Assembly (NCBI GenBank): GCA_965208815.1
Contig: OZ242357.1
Coordinates: forward strand, 806,001-870,000
Length of the DNA: 64,000 nucleotides
Direction: 5' to 3'
From: Bin55 sp009840545
GTDB lineage: Bacteria; Pseudomonadota; Gammaproteobacteria; Pseudomonadales; Azotimanducaceae
Shown: positions 51,900-61,480 of the stretch, piece by piece
Layout of the letters: every line of letters begins with the position of its first letter
Position numbering within the stretch: position 1 is the stretch's first letter
Translations under genes and position numbers: made by a program
Notes under the pieces: generated by a model
Database searches by the model: none
Told to the model about the DNA's origin: nothing
Seen by the model: only the letters and a program-made list of their open reading frames with translations

Positions 51900-54215
51900 A
51901 TGTTTACTCAGGATCTAATCTTTTCGCTTGACAAAGCCATGGCGTACGCTCGGCTCAATCGGCACGAGTTTGTCACGGTCGAGCACTTCTTGCTTGCTCT
52001 GCTCGAAAACGAAGACTGTCGAGAAGTGCTTGAGAACGTGGATGCAGACATAGACACCCTGAGAAAAGACTTGGAGTCGTATCTGAGCAAGTTCATGCCT
52101 GTGCTACCACCAGGAACGAAAAGGAACGCAGAGCAATCGGGTAGTTTGCAGCGTGTGGTTCAGAGAGCTCTCTTTCATGTTCAATCCACGGCATCAAAGC
52201 ATCCCAAGAGAGTCAGCGCCAGAGATGTGTTGATAGCAATCTTTAACGAAAGCGAATCACAAGCTGTTTTTTTCTTAAGCAAACAAGACATAACCAGACT
52301 TGATGTAGTCAACTTCGTTGCTCATGGTGTTTCCAAGACAGCGAAAGAAAGCGTTGAAGAAACGCCAACCGATGCAGAGTCAAAGCAGGGCGAGAAGCAA
52401 AAACAAGCATCTGCACTCGAAGCATTCGCGACAAACTTAAACGAGTCGGCAAAGTCGGGGCTTATTGATCCACTTGTGGGTCGCGACGAAGAGCTGCATC
52501 GTGTGTTGCAGATATTGTGTCGCCGACGAAAGAACAACCCACTACTAGTAGGCGAATCTGGTGTCGGAAAGACCGCGATCGCGGAAGGATTGGCTAAGCG
52601 GATCGTAGACAAGGACGTTCCAGACATCATGCAGGAATGCACTGTCTTTGCACTAGACCTAGGTTCATTATTGGCTGGGACCAAGTACCGAGGTGACTTC
52701 GAGAAGCGATTCAAGCTCCTACTCAAAGAACTGAAATCCAAGGAAGGCACCATTCTCTTCATCGATGAAATCCACATGATCATTGGTGCGGGTGCAGCAT
52801 CAGGTGGTGTAATGGATGCGTCGAATATGCTGAAGCCGTTGCTGGCGTCGGGCGAGATTCGGTGTATGGGATCTACAACCTATTCGGAGTATCGAGGGGT
52901 TTTCGACAAGGACAGGGCACTATCGCGTAGATTTCAGAAGATTGATATCACCGAACCATCGGTGGACGACACGTACAAGATACTCAAGGGCCTGAAGCTG
53001 CGCTACGAGGACCACTACCAGCTCCGATTCACGGATCGTGCACTTCGAGCGGCAGCGGAACTCTCTAGTCGATACATCACGGACCGGTTCATGCCAGACA
53101 AGGCTATCGATGTGATTGACGAAGCAGGTGCGGCACAGCAATTGGTGTCTACCAAACGCCGCAAAAAGACAATTGGCGCACCCGATGTTGAGCAAGTTGT
53201 TGCGAGAATCGCAAGAATTCCCTCGACCCAGGTGACTGTCTCTGACAAAGAGGCGTTGCGAGACATTGATGAAAAGCTAAAGATGACCGTTTTCGGTCAG
53301 GATCAGGCTATAGATACTCTTGCATCTTCAATTAGGCTCTCTCGAGCCGGTCTCCAATCAGAACAGAAACCAATCGGGTCGTTCCTCTTTTCGGGTCCCA
53401 CTGGAGTTGGTAAGACCGAGGTCTGTCGTCAATTGGCGATCATTATGGGGGTCGAGCTTCTTAGGTTCGACATGTCCGAGTACATGGAACGGCACACCGT
53501 CTCAAGACTGATTGGCGCTCCGCCGGGTTATATCGGATTTGATCAAGGTGGTCAGTTGACCGATGCTGTGACCAAACATCCTCACTGTGTCGTTTTGCTT
53601 GATGAAGTAGAGAAAGCCCATCCAGAGGTGTTCAATTTGTTGCTCCAGGTGATGGACCATGGAACCTTGACGGACAACAACGGGCGTAAAGCAGACTTTC
53701 GCAACGTCGTCCTTGTAATGACCACGAATGCGGGAGCTCAAGAAGCGGCGCGTGCCTCGATTGGATTCGATGAACAAGATCACTCTACTGATGCCATGGA
53801 AACTCTGAAGAAGATGTTCACGCCAGAGTTCCGAAACCGTTTGGACGCGATTATTCAGTTCAATTCGCTCCCGATGAAGGTTATCAAGACCGTCGTTGAC
53901 AAGTTTCTCACCGAACTTCAGGCTCAGTTGGACGAGAAGAAAGTGGAAATGCAGGTCGACTCGCTTGCACGGGAATGGCTCGCCGTCGAAGGATACGACG
54001 AGAAAATGGGCGCACGTCCTATGCAGCGACTAATTCAAGAAAGAATCAAACGTCCGTTGGCGGAGAAGATTCTGTTTGGGGAACTCGCTGAAGGCGGTGG
54101 ATTAGTACAGATATCTTGCGGAGACGATGGTCTGACAATAGAGGCTACATCTCGAGATGGGCGCAAGTCTCGTTCCACAGAAGCCACTTCTGTGGAAGAG
54201 GAGGCCATCGACTAG
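51900..54215 (+). CDS. clpA: ATP-dependent Clp protease ATPase subunit ClpA
   Basis: ClpA is the double-ring AAA+ unfoldase of ClpAP. The 771 residues comprise a Clp N-domain (residues 1-150), AAA1 with Walker A GESGVGKTAIAEGL and AAA2 with GPTGVGKTEVCRQLA. The sensor/arginine-finger region FTPEFRNRLDAIIQF and a D2-small domain follow. A lysine/glutamate linker (about residue 155-170) joins the N-domain. It is coupled to clpS and its 3' end overlaps infA on the other strand by 4 bases. clpP is not in the window. Confidence 0.96.
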   Translation: MFTQDLIFSLDKAMAYARLNRHEFVTVEHFLLALLENEDCREVLENVDADIDTLRKDLESYLSKFMPVLPPGTKRNAEQSGSLQRVVQRALFHVQSTASKHPKRVSARDVLIAIFNESESQAVFFLSKQDITRLDVVNFVAHGVSKTAKESVEETPTDAESKQGEKQKQASALEAFATNLNESAKSGLIDPLVGRDEELHRVLQILCRRRKNNPLLVGESGVGKTAIAEGLAKRIVDKDVPDIMQECTVFALDLGSLLAGTKYRGDFEKRFKLLLKELKSKEGTILFIDEIHMIIGAGAASGGVMDASNMLKPLLASGEIRCMGSTTYSEYRGVFDKDRALSRRFQKIDITEPSVDDTYKILKGLKLRYEDHYQLRFTDRALRAAAELSSRYITDRFMPDKAIDVIDEAGAAQQLVSTKRRKKTIGAPDVEQVVARIARIPSTQVTVSDKEALRDIDEKLKMTVFGQDQAIDTLASSIRLSRAGLQSEQKPIGSFLFSGPTGVGKTEVCRQLAIIMGVELLRFDMSEYMERHTVSRLIGAPPGYIGFDQGGQLTDAVTKHPHCVVLLDEVEKAHPEVFNLLLQVMDHGTLTDNNGRKADFRNVVLVMTTNAGAQEAARASIGFDEQDHSTDAMETLKKMFTPEFRNRLDAIIQFNSLPMKVIKTVVDKFLTELQAQLDEKKVEMQVDSLAREWLAVEGYDEKMGARPMQRLIQERIKRPLAEKILFGELAEGGGLVQISCGDDGLTIEATSRDGRKSRSTEATSVEEEAID

Positions 54216-54430
54216 CGCTCTCGGTAAACGATGCGTCCTTTTGTGAGATCGTAGGGCGTCAATTCCAGCTTCACCCGATCTCCCGTATAAATTCGTATAT
54301 AGTTTTTTCGCATTTTTCCTGAAATATGGGCCGTAATTACGTGCCCATTGTCAAGCTTCACGCGAAATGTCGTGCTGGGAAGGGTGTCGATAACGACTCC
54401 CTCCATTTCAATTTGCTCTTCTTTTTCCAT
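54212..54430 (-). CDS. infA: Translation initiation factor IF-1
   Basis: IF-1 binds the A site of the 30S subunit. The 72-residue S1-like OB fold (MEKEEQIEMEGVVIDTLPST, then RVKLDNGHVITAHISGKMRK and GDRVKLELTPYDLTKGRIVY) matches E. coli length exactly from ATG 54430; the frame extends to 54478 without family similarity. Position between clpA and aat is conserved. Confidence 0.96.
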   Translation of the reverse strand: MEKEEQIEMEGVVIDTLPSTTFRVKLDNGHVITAHISGKMRKNYIRIYTGDRVKLELTPYDLTKGRIVYRER

Positions 54431-54630
54431 GCATTGCTCTGTGAATGAGATAGCTGCGCTATCGCACAGCACTCGCAATTTTACTTGAAGGGCTTGTCGT
54501 GCCGTAATGTACCTGGATTAGTGTCAGACGCACTGTGATTGGCAATTGGGGTAGATGGCGATACATTCAAACAATCTGTTGATGACCTTCAACTGACGAT
54601 TGGATGAGAGAACAGGTGTTGCCTTTGAAC
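54431..54630. other. Gap where bpt (ate) is usually found
   Basis: Some relatives (for example pseudomonads) carry the bacterial aspartate/glutamate leucyltransferase gene between infA and aat. Here the interval is 200 bases and holds no ORF and no tRNA fold that I can find. Confidence 0.5.
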
Positions 54631-55362
54631 TCAAGCAACTTGAGCATTTGGTAAAACTTGAAAGGGTGGAATCTCCCACGGCCCTCTCGTCGTCGATTCT
54701 GTTCGGTTTTCCTCTATCAGTTTCAAGAACTGTATGCGATCGATTATCACAGCGCCTTGACTGATCAAGTGTGCAGTGGGTATTTGACAGTCGACGAACT
54801 CAAACTCCCGTTGGGCAAGTAGCTGACAGAGAGCCATCAATGCAACCTTAGATCCGTTTGTCATTAGCGAAAACATGGACTCCCCGTAAAAGTGCCTTCC
54901 CAAAGAAATGCCATAAATCCCACCGACCAAACTTCGCTCGAACCGAATTTCCAGTGAGTGTGCATAGCCTTCTTGATGAAGAACTGAGAAAGCGTGTTTC
55001 ATACTCGGAGTAATCCAAGTAGATTCTTCGTATTGTCTAGGACTTGCACAATGTTCTATGACTCTATCGAAATCTTGGTCAATTGTCGCAATCAATTCGT
55101 GCTTTCTACACCACTTTCCCAGGCTTCGAGACATGTGAAACGAATGGGGATACAGAATGCATCGGGGATCTGGCGACCACCACATGACAGGTTGTTCGTC
55201 ATTGTCGAACCACGGAAAAATTCCCTTGGAGTATGCATCGAGTAGCCGGCTTGACGACAAGTCTCCACCGATGGCCATCGGACCGAATTTTGGGCTATTT
55301 AACGGGTTTCCAAGCGGTGTGTCGTCACGAATGAATTGAGGCAGAGTGCTTCGAATAGCCAA
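54631..55362 (-). CDS. aat: Leucyl/phenylalanyl-tRNA-protein transferase
   Basis: Aat adds Leu or Phe to proteins with N-terminal Arg or Lys, making them ClpS-ClpAP substrates. The 243-residue protein has GPMAIGGDLSSSRLLDAYSK, GIFPWFDNDEQPVMWWSPDP, YEESTWITPSMKHAFSVLHQ and GISLGRHFYGESMFSLMTNG. The start appears to be TTG 55362. It lies near clpS and clpA, so the enzyme, adaptor and unfoldase of one degradation route are clustered. Confidence 0.95.
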   Translation of the reverse strand: MAIRSTLPQFIRDDTPLGNPLNSPKFGPMAIGGDLSSSRLLDAYSKGIFPWFDNDEQPVMWWSPDPRCILYPHSFHMSRSLGKWCRKHELIATIDQDFDRVIEHCASPRQYEESTWITPSMKHAFSVLHQEGYAHSLEIRFERSLVGGIYGISLGRHFYGESMFSLMTNGSKVALMALCQLLAQREFEFVDCQIPTAHLISQGAVIIDRIQFLKLIEENRTESTTRGPWEIPPFQVLPNAQVA

Positions 55363-55368
55363 TGTAGG

Positions 55369-56316
55369 TTAGCTGGATGCTTGATCTAGAAACTTCTCTG
55401 CATCAAGCGCAGCCATGCAACCGAATCCTGCAGAAGTAACGGCTTGCCTGTAGACGTGGTCCGCCACATCCCCGGCAGCAAACACCCCAGGTTCGCTTGT
55501 TGCGGTCGCTTCGCCGTTCAGTCCACTCTTCGTGATGATGTATCCATCTCGCATCTCTAGAAGATTTTCAAAAATATCAGTATTGGGAGTATGTCCAATC
55601 GCAATGAACACTCCTTTCAACTCAATTGTTGAGCTTGATGAGTCAACTGTACTCTCAATTTCGATGCCGGTTACGCCACCATCGTCGCCCAAGACTTTAC
55701 TTAGAACATGATCCCACCAAATCGTCACTTTGCCTTCTTCGACCCTATCGAATAACCGACCTTGAAGTATTTTTTCTGCTCGGAGCGCATCTCGTCGATG
55801 AACAAGGTGTACATGAGATGTGATATTTGCTAGATAGAGTGCCTCTTCTACCGCAGTGTTTCCCCCACCGATAACAGCAACGTCTTGATTACGAAAGAAA
55901 AATCCGTCACACGTCGCACACGCACTGACTCCTCTCCCCTTGTACTGTTCTTCACTATCCAACCCAAGGTATTTGGCGGTCGCGCCGGTCGCAATGATCA
56001 ATGCGTTACAGGAGTATGAATCGGAGTCTCCATGGAGGATCTTTTTTCCATTGGCAAATTCGGCAGTGTGGATGTGGTCATACACCAGACCTACATCGTA
56101 TTTGACGACATGATCTTGCATCCGCACCATCAAGTCAGGTCCTTGCAAGCCGTTAGAGTCTCCGGGCCAATTGTCAACATCGGTCGTCGTCGTGAGCTGT
56201 CCGCCCACTTCGATTCCCGTAATAACAACTGGATCCAGGTTTGCACGCGCAGCATAAAGTGCTGCTGTATACCCGGCTGGTCCCGATCCGAGGACTATAA
56301 GCTTGTTTTGTTGCAT
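55369..56316 (-). CDS. trxB: Thioredoxin reductase
   Basis: TrxB reduces thioredoxin with NADPH. The 315-residue flavoprotein has the FAD motif GSGPAGYTAALYAARA, redox-active CATC at residues 133-136, the NADPH motif GGGNTAVEEALYLA and the C-terminal FAD site GVFAAGDVADHVYRQAVTSA. I use ATG 56316 (MQQNKLIVLGSGPAG). It precedes aat by 6 bases on the same strand. In many relatives trxB stands next to ftsK; here a hydrolase gene and an IS lie between. Confidence 0.95.
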   Translation of the reverse strand: MQQNKLIVLGSGPAGYTAALYAARANLDPVVITGIEVGGQLTTTTDVDNWPGDSNGLQGPDLMVRMQDHVVKYDVGLVYDHIHTAEFANGKKILHGDSDSYSCNALIIATGATAKYLGLDSEEQYKGRGVSACATCDGFFFRNQDVAVIGGGNTAVEEALYLANITSHVHLVHRRDALRAEKILQGRLFDRVEEGKVTIWWDHVLSKVLGDDGGVTGIEIESTVDSSSSTIELKGVFIAIGHTPNTDIFENLLEMRDGYIITKSGLNGEATATSEPGVFAAGDVADHVYRQAVTSAGFGCMAALDAEKFLDQASS

Positions 56317-56395
56317 TCCGCCTGTGCTATCCAAACTCAGGAAGGCACTATTTTAGATACAGCAATGTCTTGCCGAATGAACAGTCCCGATGTTC

Positions 56396-57232
56396 CTAGT
56401 CGTCCGAACCGAGGACACGCTTAAAGAAATCGCTTAGACGACCCCATGCGTGCTTTGCCGGTTCTTCGTTGGTTTCCATATCGCGTTCGACATAAAGCCA
56501 AAACCCGTGCTGCACGTGGTCATAGACGTGTATGTCGTTGGCCACTCCAGCCTTCTTCAGTGCTTCCGCAAAGTTATTCACTTGCTCTACAGGGATCATT
56601 CGATCCTGACCCGCAAAGGTTCCAAGCATTTCATGCTGGATCTTGGCAAGTTCTTCAGGATCTTCCAACAGTTGGCCGTAGAAGATCGCTGTGCCGTCAT
56701 GGTGCTCTCCGCCGATTGCGAACGACAACGCGACTCCACCGCCAAAGCACCATCCAACGGTTGCAATTTGACCATTCGAATCAACTCGATCTCGAAGGTA
56801 CTTAGCAGCTGCGTTGAGGTTGGCAATGATTTCGTCGGGATCCGCACGTGCTTCACGCATCAAGGCAATATTTTCTTGGCTATTTGAACCTGTCTTACCC
56901 GAATAGAGGTCTGCGGCCAATGCGATATAGCCTTCATTTGCCAGAGCATCGGCCACCTGCTTGATGCGTTCGACAACTCCATTCCACTCGTGAATTAAGA
57001 TAATCGACCCAAATGGTCCATCTCCTTTCGGTTCAGCTATATAACCCTTGGCGTCCTTGTAATACTCGAGCAGTGCGCCAAGTGGTTTGAGACCCTTTCC
57101 TTCGATAGTCTCCAAGACCGTAGGAGGCGAAGCTTCAGTCACCACTGGATCCGAGGCGTGCGAAATTGAAGAGGTGACGAGCCCAAGAGAGCAAATCAGC
57201 AATATCCGAAAGCAAGTAGGTAGAGTCTTCAA
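56396..57232 (-). CDS. Exported dienelactone-hydrolase-family protein
   Basis: A 278-residue alpha/beta hydrolase with a signal peptide (KTLPTCFRILLICSLGLVTS, cleavage probably after HAS near residue 27). The catalytic triad of the family is visible: Cys162 in GWCFGGG, Asp210 in AGQDRM and His242 in QHGF. Periplasmic location is inferred. Family members hydrolyse lactones or esters; the substrate here is unknown. The gene is complete, and the IS inserted 70 bases upstream of its start. Confidence 0.85.
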   Translation of the reverse strand: MKTLPTCFRILLICSLGLVTSSISHASDPVVTEASPPTVLETIEGKGLKPLGALLEYYKDAKGYIAEPKGDGPFGSIILIHEWNGVVERIKQVADALANEGYIALAADLYSGKTGSNSQENIALMREARADPDEIIANLNAAAKYLRDRVDSNGQIATVGWCFGGGVALSFAIGGEHHDGTAIFYGQLLEDPEELAKIQHEMLGTFAGQDRMIPVEQVNNFAEALKKAGVANDIHVYDHVQHGFWLYVERDMETNEEPAKHAWGRLSDFFKRVLGSDD

Positions 57233-57304
57233 TGAGAGTCCTTTGGCGACGAAGCTTGAGTCGAGAACCTGATGTTAACACGGTGAAGTTGGAAAGGTTT
57301 TTTC

Positions 57305-57323
57305 CCCTTGATATCCGGTTAAG
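57305..57323 (+). repeat. Left terminal inverted repeat of the IS
   Basis: CCCTTGATATCCGGTTAAG, the exact reverse complement of 58988-59006. Confidence 0.93.
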
Positions 57324-57421
57324 CGAAATTGCCAAAGAAAATCCGGCGCGCTCATAACAGGTCGTTTCGCTAAAATAGCGATTCCAAAACAACTCACCTG
57401 TCAGGTGCGCACCGGAGGCGT

Positions 57422-58732
57422 ATGAGCATGATAACAAATCCCCGTCGCGTCGAGGTCGATTTCAGCAATCACCATCTCACGGGATCGGGGGGACTGTGCT
57501 TTCTTTCGCGCATGGCGCGTCGACTGGATCTGTTTCGCGCGCTCTCTTCTCTGCGCTCTCTGAAGCGACGGCGACGGGGGGTTCCGGACGCCGAGAGGAC
57601 GTGGTCGCTGATCGCCTCGCTGGCCCTGGGGAACGGTGCCCTGTCGGATCTGGAGGTTCTGGGATGGGACCGGACGGCGTGCGAGCTGCTGGGTCTCACG
57701 GAGCGTCCGAGCCCTCGCCGGGTGGGGGAGCATCTGGCCCGCTTCGAGGATACGGACGTCGCCGCGCTGCGGGCGGTGGGCCGCAAGATGGCGCAGGAGG
57801 TGGTTCCGGGGATGGCGCGGCACTTTCTCGACGAGCTGGGCTACGTGCCGCTGTTTCTGGACTCCACGCAGATCGAGGTGCGGGGCGGACGCTTCGAGGG
57901 GGCGGCCAGGGACTACCAGGGGGAGACCGGCTACCAGCTGGCGGCCGCCTTCGTCGGGCACGTCCAGGTGAGCGGTCGTCTTCGGCCGGGCAACACCCAT
58001 CCCGCCCACGGCTGGCTCGAGCAGGTGGAGCGCGACGTCGAGCCGCTGCTGGCGGGCGTTCCGGTGTGGGGGCGCATGGACAACGCCTACTACCGCAGGG
58101 ACGTGGTGGAGCACTTCGAGGACCGGGGCTGGGACTACTCGGTCAGCGTGACCTCGGAGGTCGCCAAGCGACCGATCCTGGACGCGGCGGCACAGGTGCT
58201 GGAGGACGCGGACTGGGAGGAGATCAACGAGCACGAGAGGGCGGCGCTGATCACGCATCGCCCGACGCGGTGGCGCAACATGCAGACCTACGTGGTGGTG
58301 CGCCAGGAAGTGGTCGGCGGGGAGCGGCTGCTGTTTCCGCGGCACACCGTGATCCTGGTGTCGCGCGACGATCTCGACCTGAAGGAGCTGGTGCTCCGCC
58401 ATCGCGGCAAGCAGGGGCAGGAGAACGCGTTCAAGGGCCCGCTGCGGGAGATGAACCTGCACCATCCCCGCTGCATGGGGTTCCGGGCGAACCAGGCGTA
58501 CTACGAGTGCGCCCTGATCGCCCAGCTGCTGGTGCGGGCCGTCCAGCACCGCATGCTGCCCAAGGAGGCGCGGAGCCGCAGCCTCGGCTACGTCATCCGG
58601 CACCTGATGCGCACGGTGGCCGTGCTGGTGCGCACCGGCCGTCGTCTGTATCTGAACTTCGCGCGCTCGAACTGGGAGCTGGCCTGGCTGCTTCATGCCG
58701 CGGACAGCTTCGGGGAGACCGTCGCAAGCTGA
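57422..58732 (+). CDS. IS1380-family transposase
   Basis: A 436-residue DDE transposase. Candidate catalytic residues are Asp147 (PLFLDSTQIEV), Asp220 (WGRMDNAYYR) and Glu334 in KQGQENAFKGPLREMNLHHP, the spacing expected for the family. GGAGG lies before ATG 57422. The frame is intact, so the element may still be active. Codon use is strongly GC-biased in third positions, unlike every neighbour. Confidence 0.93.
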   Translation: MSMITNPRRVEVDFSNHHLTGSGGLCFLSRMARRLDLFRALSSLRSLKRRRRGVPDAERTWSLIASLALGNGALSDLEVLGWDRTACELLGLTERPSPRRVGEHLARFEDTDVAALRAVGRKMAQEVVPGMARHFLDELGYVPLFLDSTQIEVRGGRFEGAARDYQGETGYQLAAAFVGHVQVSGRLRPGNTHPAHGWLEQVERDVEPLLAGVPVWGRMDNAYYRRDVVEHFEDRGWDYSVSVTSEVAKRPILDAAAQVLEDADWEEINEHERAALITHRPTRWRNMQTYVVVRQEVVGGERLLFPRHTVILVSRDDLDLKELVLRHRGKQGQENAFKGPLREMNLHHPRCMGFRANQAYYECALIAQLLVRAVQHRMLPKEARSRSLGYVIRHLMRTVAVLVRTGRRLYLNFARSNWELAWLLHAADSFGETVAS

Positions 58733-58987
58733 GCGCCGCGTCGGGCGACATCGAGACTGACGTAGCGGCGACATGTTCCACGTACCGGCGAAGAGTTCCG
58801 CTCTTCCGCGAATCGGTTCGTCCCAAAACTCGCAAAACCAGCGCGCCAACGCGCAGTCGCGCCGAAATATGCGGTTCCCCGTCGACTCTCGCGCACACTC
58901 GGCGTTCGTGGCGGCATCCTCGTCCCATTCAAGAGCAAAAACTATCTGGCGTTGGATGGAATGATCTAGAATCCGACCTCTGCAGAC

Positions 58988-59006
58988 CTTAACCGGATAT
59001 CAAGGG
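58988..59006 (-). repeat. Right terminal inverted repeat of the IS
   Basis: CTTAACCGGATATCAAGGG, pairing with 57305-57323; followed directly by TTTTTT, which also precedes the left end. Confidence 0.93.
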
Positions 59007-59182
59007 TTTTTTCCTTGATCTACGATTTCCCAGTCTGTTTTCTCTATCGTTTTGTGCCCATTTATGGTCAATCCAGCTAAGTTGAACAACGATCCTTTAC
59101 CCTCACTTACTGCCTAATTGGCTTCAAAATTGAGCTCTGTTTGATAACATGAAAACGATTTGTCCATGGATGAGGACGAACG

Positions 59183-61480
59183 GTGTTTAGCATGAAGCTC
59201 GATCCGGTTGCGATATCGCCTCGTATCCGCAACCCAATTCTCCTAGCTCTAGTCGCGGCGGTCACTTTCGTTCTGCTCGCTGCGTATTCTCCACTTGATC
59301 CGGAGTGGAACCAGGCGTCCAACAATGAAGCTGTTCGCAGTTTCTTAGGCTCTGTTGGATCATTCCTTTCAGGTTCGCTAACGTTGGCTATTGGATACGT
59401 TTCCTACGTCATTCCTGTCCTGTTGGTGGCGAAGATACTTAGTATCGTCGCGCTTCCTCGCGAAACGCGGTGGTGGATTGGGTTAGTTTCGTTGGGTGGA
59501 TTCTTGCTCGTTGTTCTTTCGCTGTGCTGTTTGGCTGCAGCTTGGACGGGATCTCCCAATGCCGCTATTGAAGTGACAAGTGGAAAGGTTGGTTCGCTTT
59601 TGGCGTCTCTGTTGTTTCCATTCGTAAATGTGAAGATTCTTGCGGTAGTCGGTTCAGTGGGTGTACTACTCGGTGTTCGGTTCTTAATTCGGTTTTCGTG
59701 GCTACCCCTCATCGAAACATTGGGGCGCTGTCTCTATGTGGTCGCGACCAAGGGATCAAGGTTCTTGATTGACTGCATTCAATGGATTTTCAATCTCATT
59801 AGCAAAAGGGGCTCAAACACATTAGAGGAGAGAACTGTGCGGTCTCGCACTAAGGCGACGGTTCGATCAAGACCTGTTTCAGTAAGCAGAGGCACAGCCG
59901 ATTCGAAACGACAAGAACCACAATTGAAGGCAAAAGCCGTTCAAAGACCCCGAGCCTCGACCAGAACACAAACTGCTAAAAAACACATAAGGGATGTCGC
60001 GAAACTTCCGGATCTCAGTCTTCTAGCCGAGTTTAGGGCTGCTCCGGTAACAGCGAACTCGCAGCAACTGATCAATCGAATATACGAGCAGCTGGGCACA
60101 AAGCTAGCGGACTTCGGTGTCGAAGCCGAAGTAGTGTCGAAATTCACCGGACCGGTTGTAACTCGGTTTGAGATTCAACCTGCTGCCGGAGTTCGAGTAA
60201 GCAAGATTACGGCACTGGCAAAGGACTTGGCTCGTGCTCTGGCCGTACTAAGCGTCCGCGTGGTGGAGGTTGTTCCAGGTAAACCTTTTGTGGGAATCGA
60301 GATTCCCAATGACGAACGATCAATCGTTCGGCTGCAGGAGATCTTGAAAGTCGTCCGCCGAAGCGGTGAGATGGATTCAGCACTCAAGGTTGTGCTTGGT
60401 AAGGATGTTGCGGGAAATCCCATCCTTGCAGATATTGAGAAAATGCCCCATCTGCTTGTTGCAGGAACAACGGGTTCTGGAAAGTCAGTTTGCATAAACG
60501 CAATCTTGCTCAGTCTCCTTTTACATTCAACACCCGAAAATGTTCGGATGATTTTGATTGACCCCAAAATGCTGGAACTTGCATCCTACGAGGACATTCC
60601 GCACTTACTTACGCCAGTTGTTACAGATGTGCAGGATGCATCCAGAGCCTTGGGATGGTGCATTGGCGAGATGGAACGACGCTACCAACTCATGGCTGCG
60701 CTCAATGTGAGAAACCTGGCTGGTTACAACGCCCTTGTAGACGCGGCGGAGAAGAGAGGAGAACCTATTTTGGATCCCATCGGTGCAGAACTTGGATCGA
60801 CTGATGGAACGACGCTTACGAAATTGCCCTCCATTGTCGTTGTCGTCGACGAGTTCGCCGACATGATCATGGTTGTGGGCAAGAAGGTCGAGCAACTCAT
60901 CGCTCGCCTCGCCCAAAAAGCTCGAGCTGCGGGGATTCATCTAATCTTGGCCACTCAACGTCCCTCGGTAGACGTAATCACTGGATTGATAAAGGCGAAT
61001 ATCCCATGTCGGATTAGTTTTCAAGTTTCGAGCACAACTGACTCACGTACCATTCTTGACCAAGGGGGGGCTGAGCAACTTCTAGGTCATGGAGATATGC
61101 TTTACTTACCACCCGGGAGCGGAGTACCTGTTCGAGTCCATGGTGCCTTTGTATCCGATGAAGAGGTGTTGAAGGTTGTCGAGTACTGGAGAACGCGATG
61201 TGAACCAGACTACGTGGAAGAGGTCACAAGTCTTGATGCCTCGCAAAGTGCCCACTCCGTTTTCAGTTTGCAACAGAGCGAAGATGAACAGGATGAGAAT
61301 TTTGAAGAAGCGGTTAGCTTTGTCCTGCAATCTCGCAAGGTTTCGATTTCGTCGATTCAGCGCAAGTTTCGGATTGGCTACAACCGAGCGGCTCGGATTG
61401 TCGAAGCCATGGAAGGTGCGGGGATTGTTTCCGCTCCGAATGAAATGGGCAACCGTCAGGTACTTCTCTCAGAATCCTAG
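59183..61480 (+). CDS. ftsK: DNA translocase FtsK
   Basis: FtsK pumps chromosome ends through the division septum and activates XerCD at dif. The 765 residues have four or so N-terminal membrane helices (residues about 13-180), a short basic linker, then the motor with Walker A GTTGSGKSVC (near residue 430), Walker B region PSIVVVVDEFADMIMVVGKK and ATQRPSVDVITGLIKANIPC. The gamma winged-helix domain (VSISSIQRKFRIGYNRAARI) closes it. The linker is much shorter than in E. coli FtsK (1329 residues). The start is GTG 59183 with GAGGA upstream. It overlaps lolA. Confidence 0.95.
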   Translation: MFSMKLDPVAISPRIRNPILLALVAAVTFVLLAAYSPLDPEWNQASNNEAVRSFLGSVGSFLSGSLTLAIGYVSYVIPVLLVAKILSIVALPRETRWWIGLVSLGGFLLVVLSLCCLAAAWTGSPNAAIEVTSGKVGSLLASLLFPFVNVKILAVVGSVGVLLGVRFLIRFSWLPLIETLGRCLYVVATKGSRFLIDCIQWIFNLISKRGSNTLEERTVRSRTKATVRSRPVSVSRGTADSKRQEPQLKAKAVQRPRASTRTQTAKKHIRDVAKLPDLSLLAEFRAAPVTANSQQLINRIYEQLGTKLADFGVEAEVVSKFTGPVVTRFEIQPAAGVRVSKITALAKDLARALAVLSVRVVEVVPGKPFVGIEIPNDERSIVRLQEILKVVRRSGEMDSALKVVLGKDVAGNPILADIEKMPHLLVAGTTGSGKSVCINAILLSLLLHSTPENVRMILIDPKMLELASYEDIPHLLTPVVTDVQDASRALGWCIGEMERRYQLMAALNVRNLAGYNALVDAAEKRGEPILDPIGAELGSTDGTTLTKLPSIVVVVDEFADMIMVVGKKVEQLIARLAQKARAAGIHLILATQRPSVDVITGLIKANIPCRISFQVSSTTDSRTILDQGGAEQLLGHGDMLYLPPGSGVPVRVHGAFVSDEEVLKVVEYWRTRCEPDYVEEVTSLDASQSAHSVFSLQQSEDEQDENFEEAVSFVLQSRKVSISSIQRKFRIGYNRAARIVEAMEGAGIVSAPNEMGNRQVLLSES

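Larger units (their letters stand above)
57305..59006 (+). mobile_element. Complete IS1380-family insertion sequence, about 1.7 kb
   Basis: 19-bp perfect terminal inverted repeats, CCCTTGATATCCGGTTAAG at 57305-57323 and its complement at 58988-59006, enclose one transposase gene. Both outer flanks begin with a run of six T, compatible with the 4-bp target duplication known for this family. The transposase is far GC-richer than its surroundings, so the element came from a GC-rich source. It sits between a hydrolase gene and ftsK. Confidence 0.92.

Noticed and set aside
54431..54630. tRNA-Ser gene, as found near infA in E. coli
   Set aside because: I found no acceptor stem, anticodon arm or T-loop sequence in the interval.
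57401..58849. Minus-strand frame of 482 codons across the IS
   Set aside because: Same cause as the other shadow; rich in His, Arg and Pro with no recognisable fold.
57496..58992. Open frame of 498 codons overlapping the transposase
   Set aside because: It is a shadow in a GC-rich gene: the composition is almost all Gly, Ala, Arg and Pro, and the overlapping frame has clear DDE transposase motifs.
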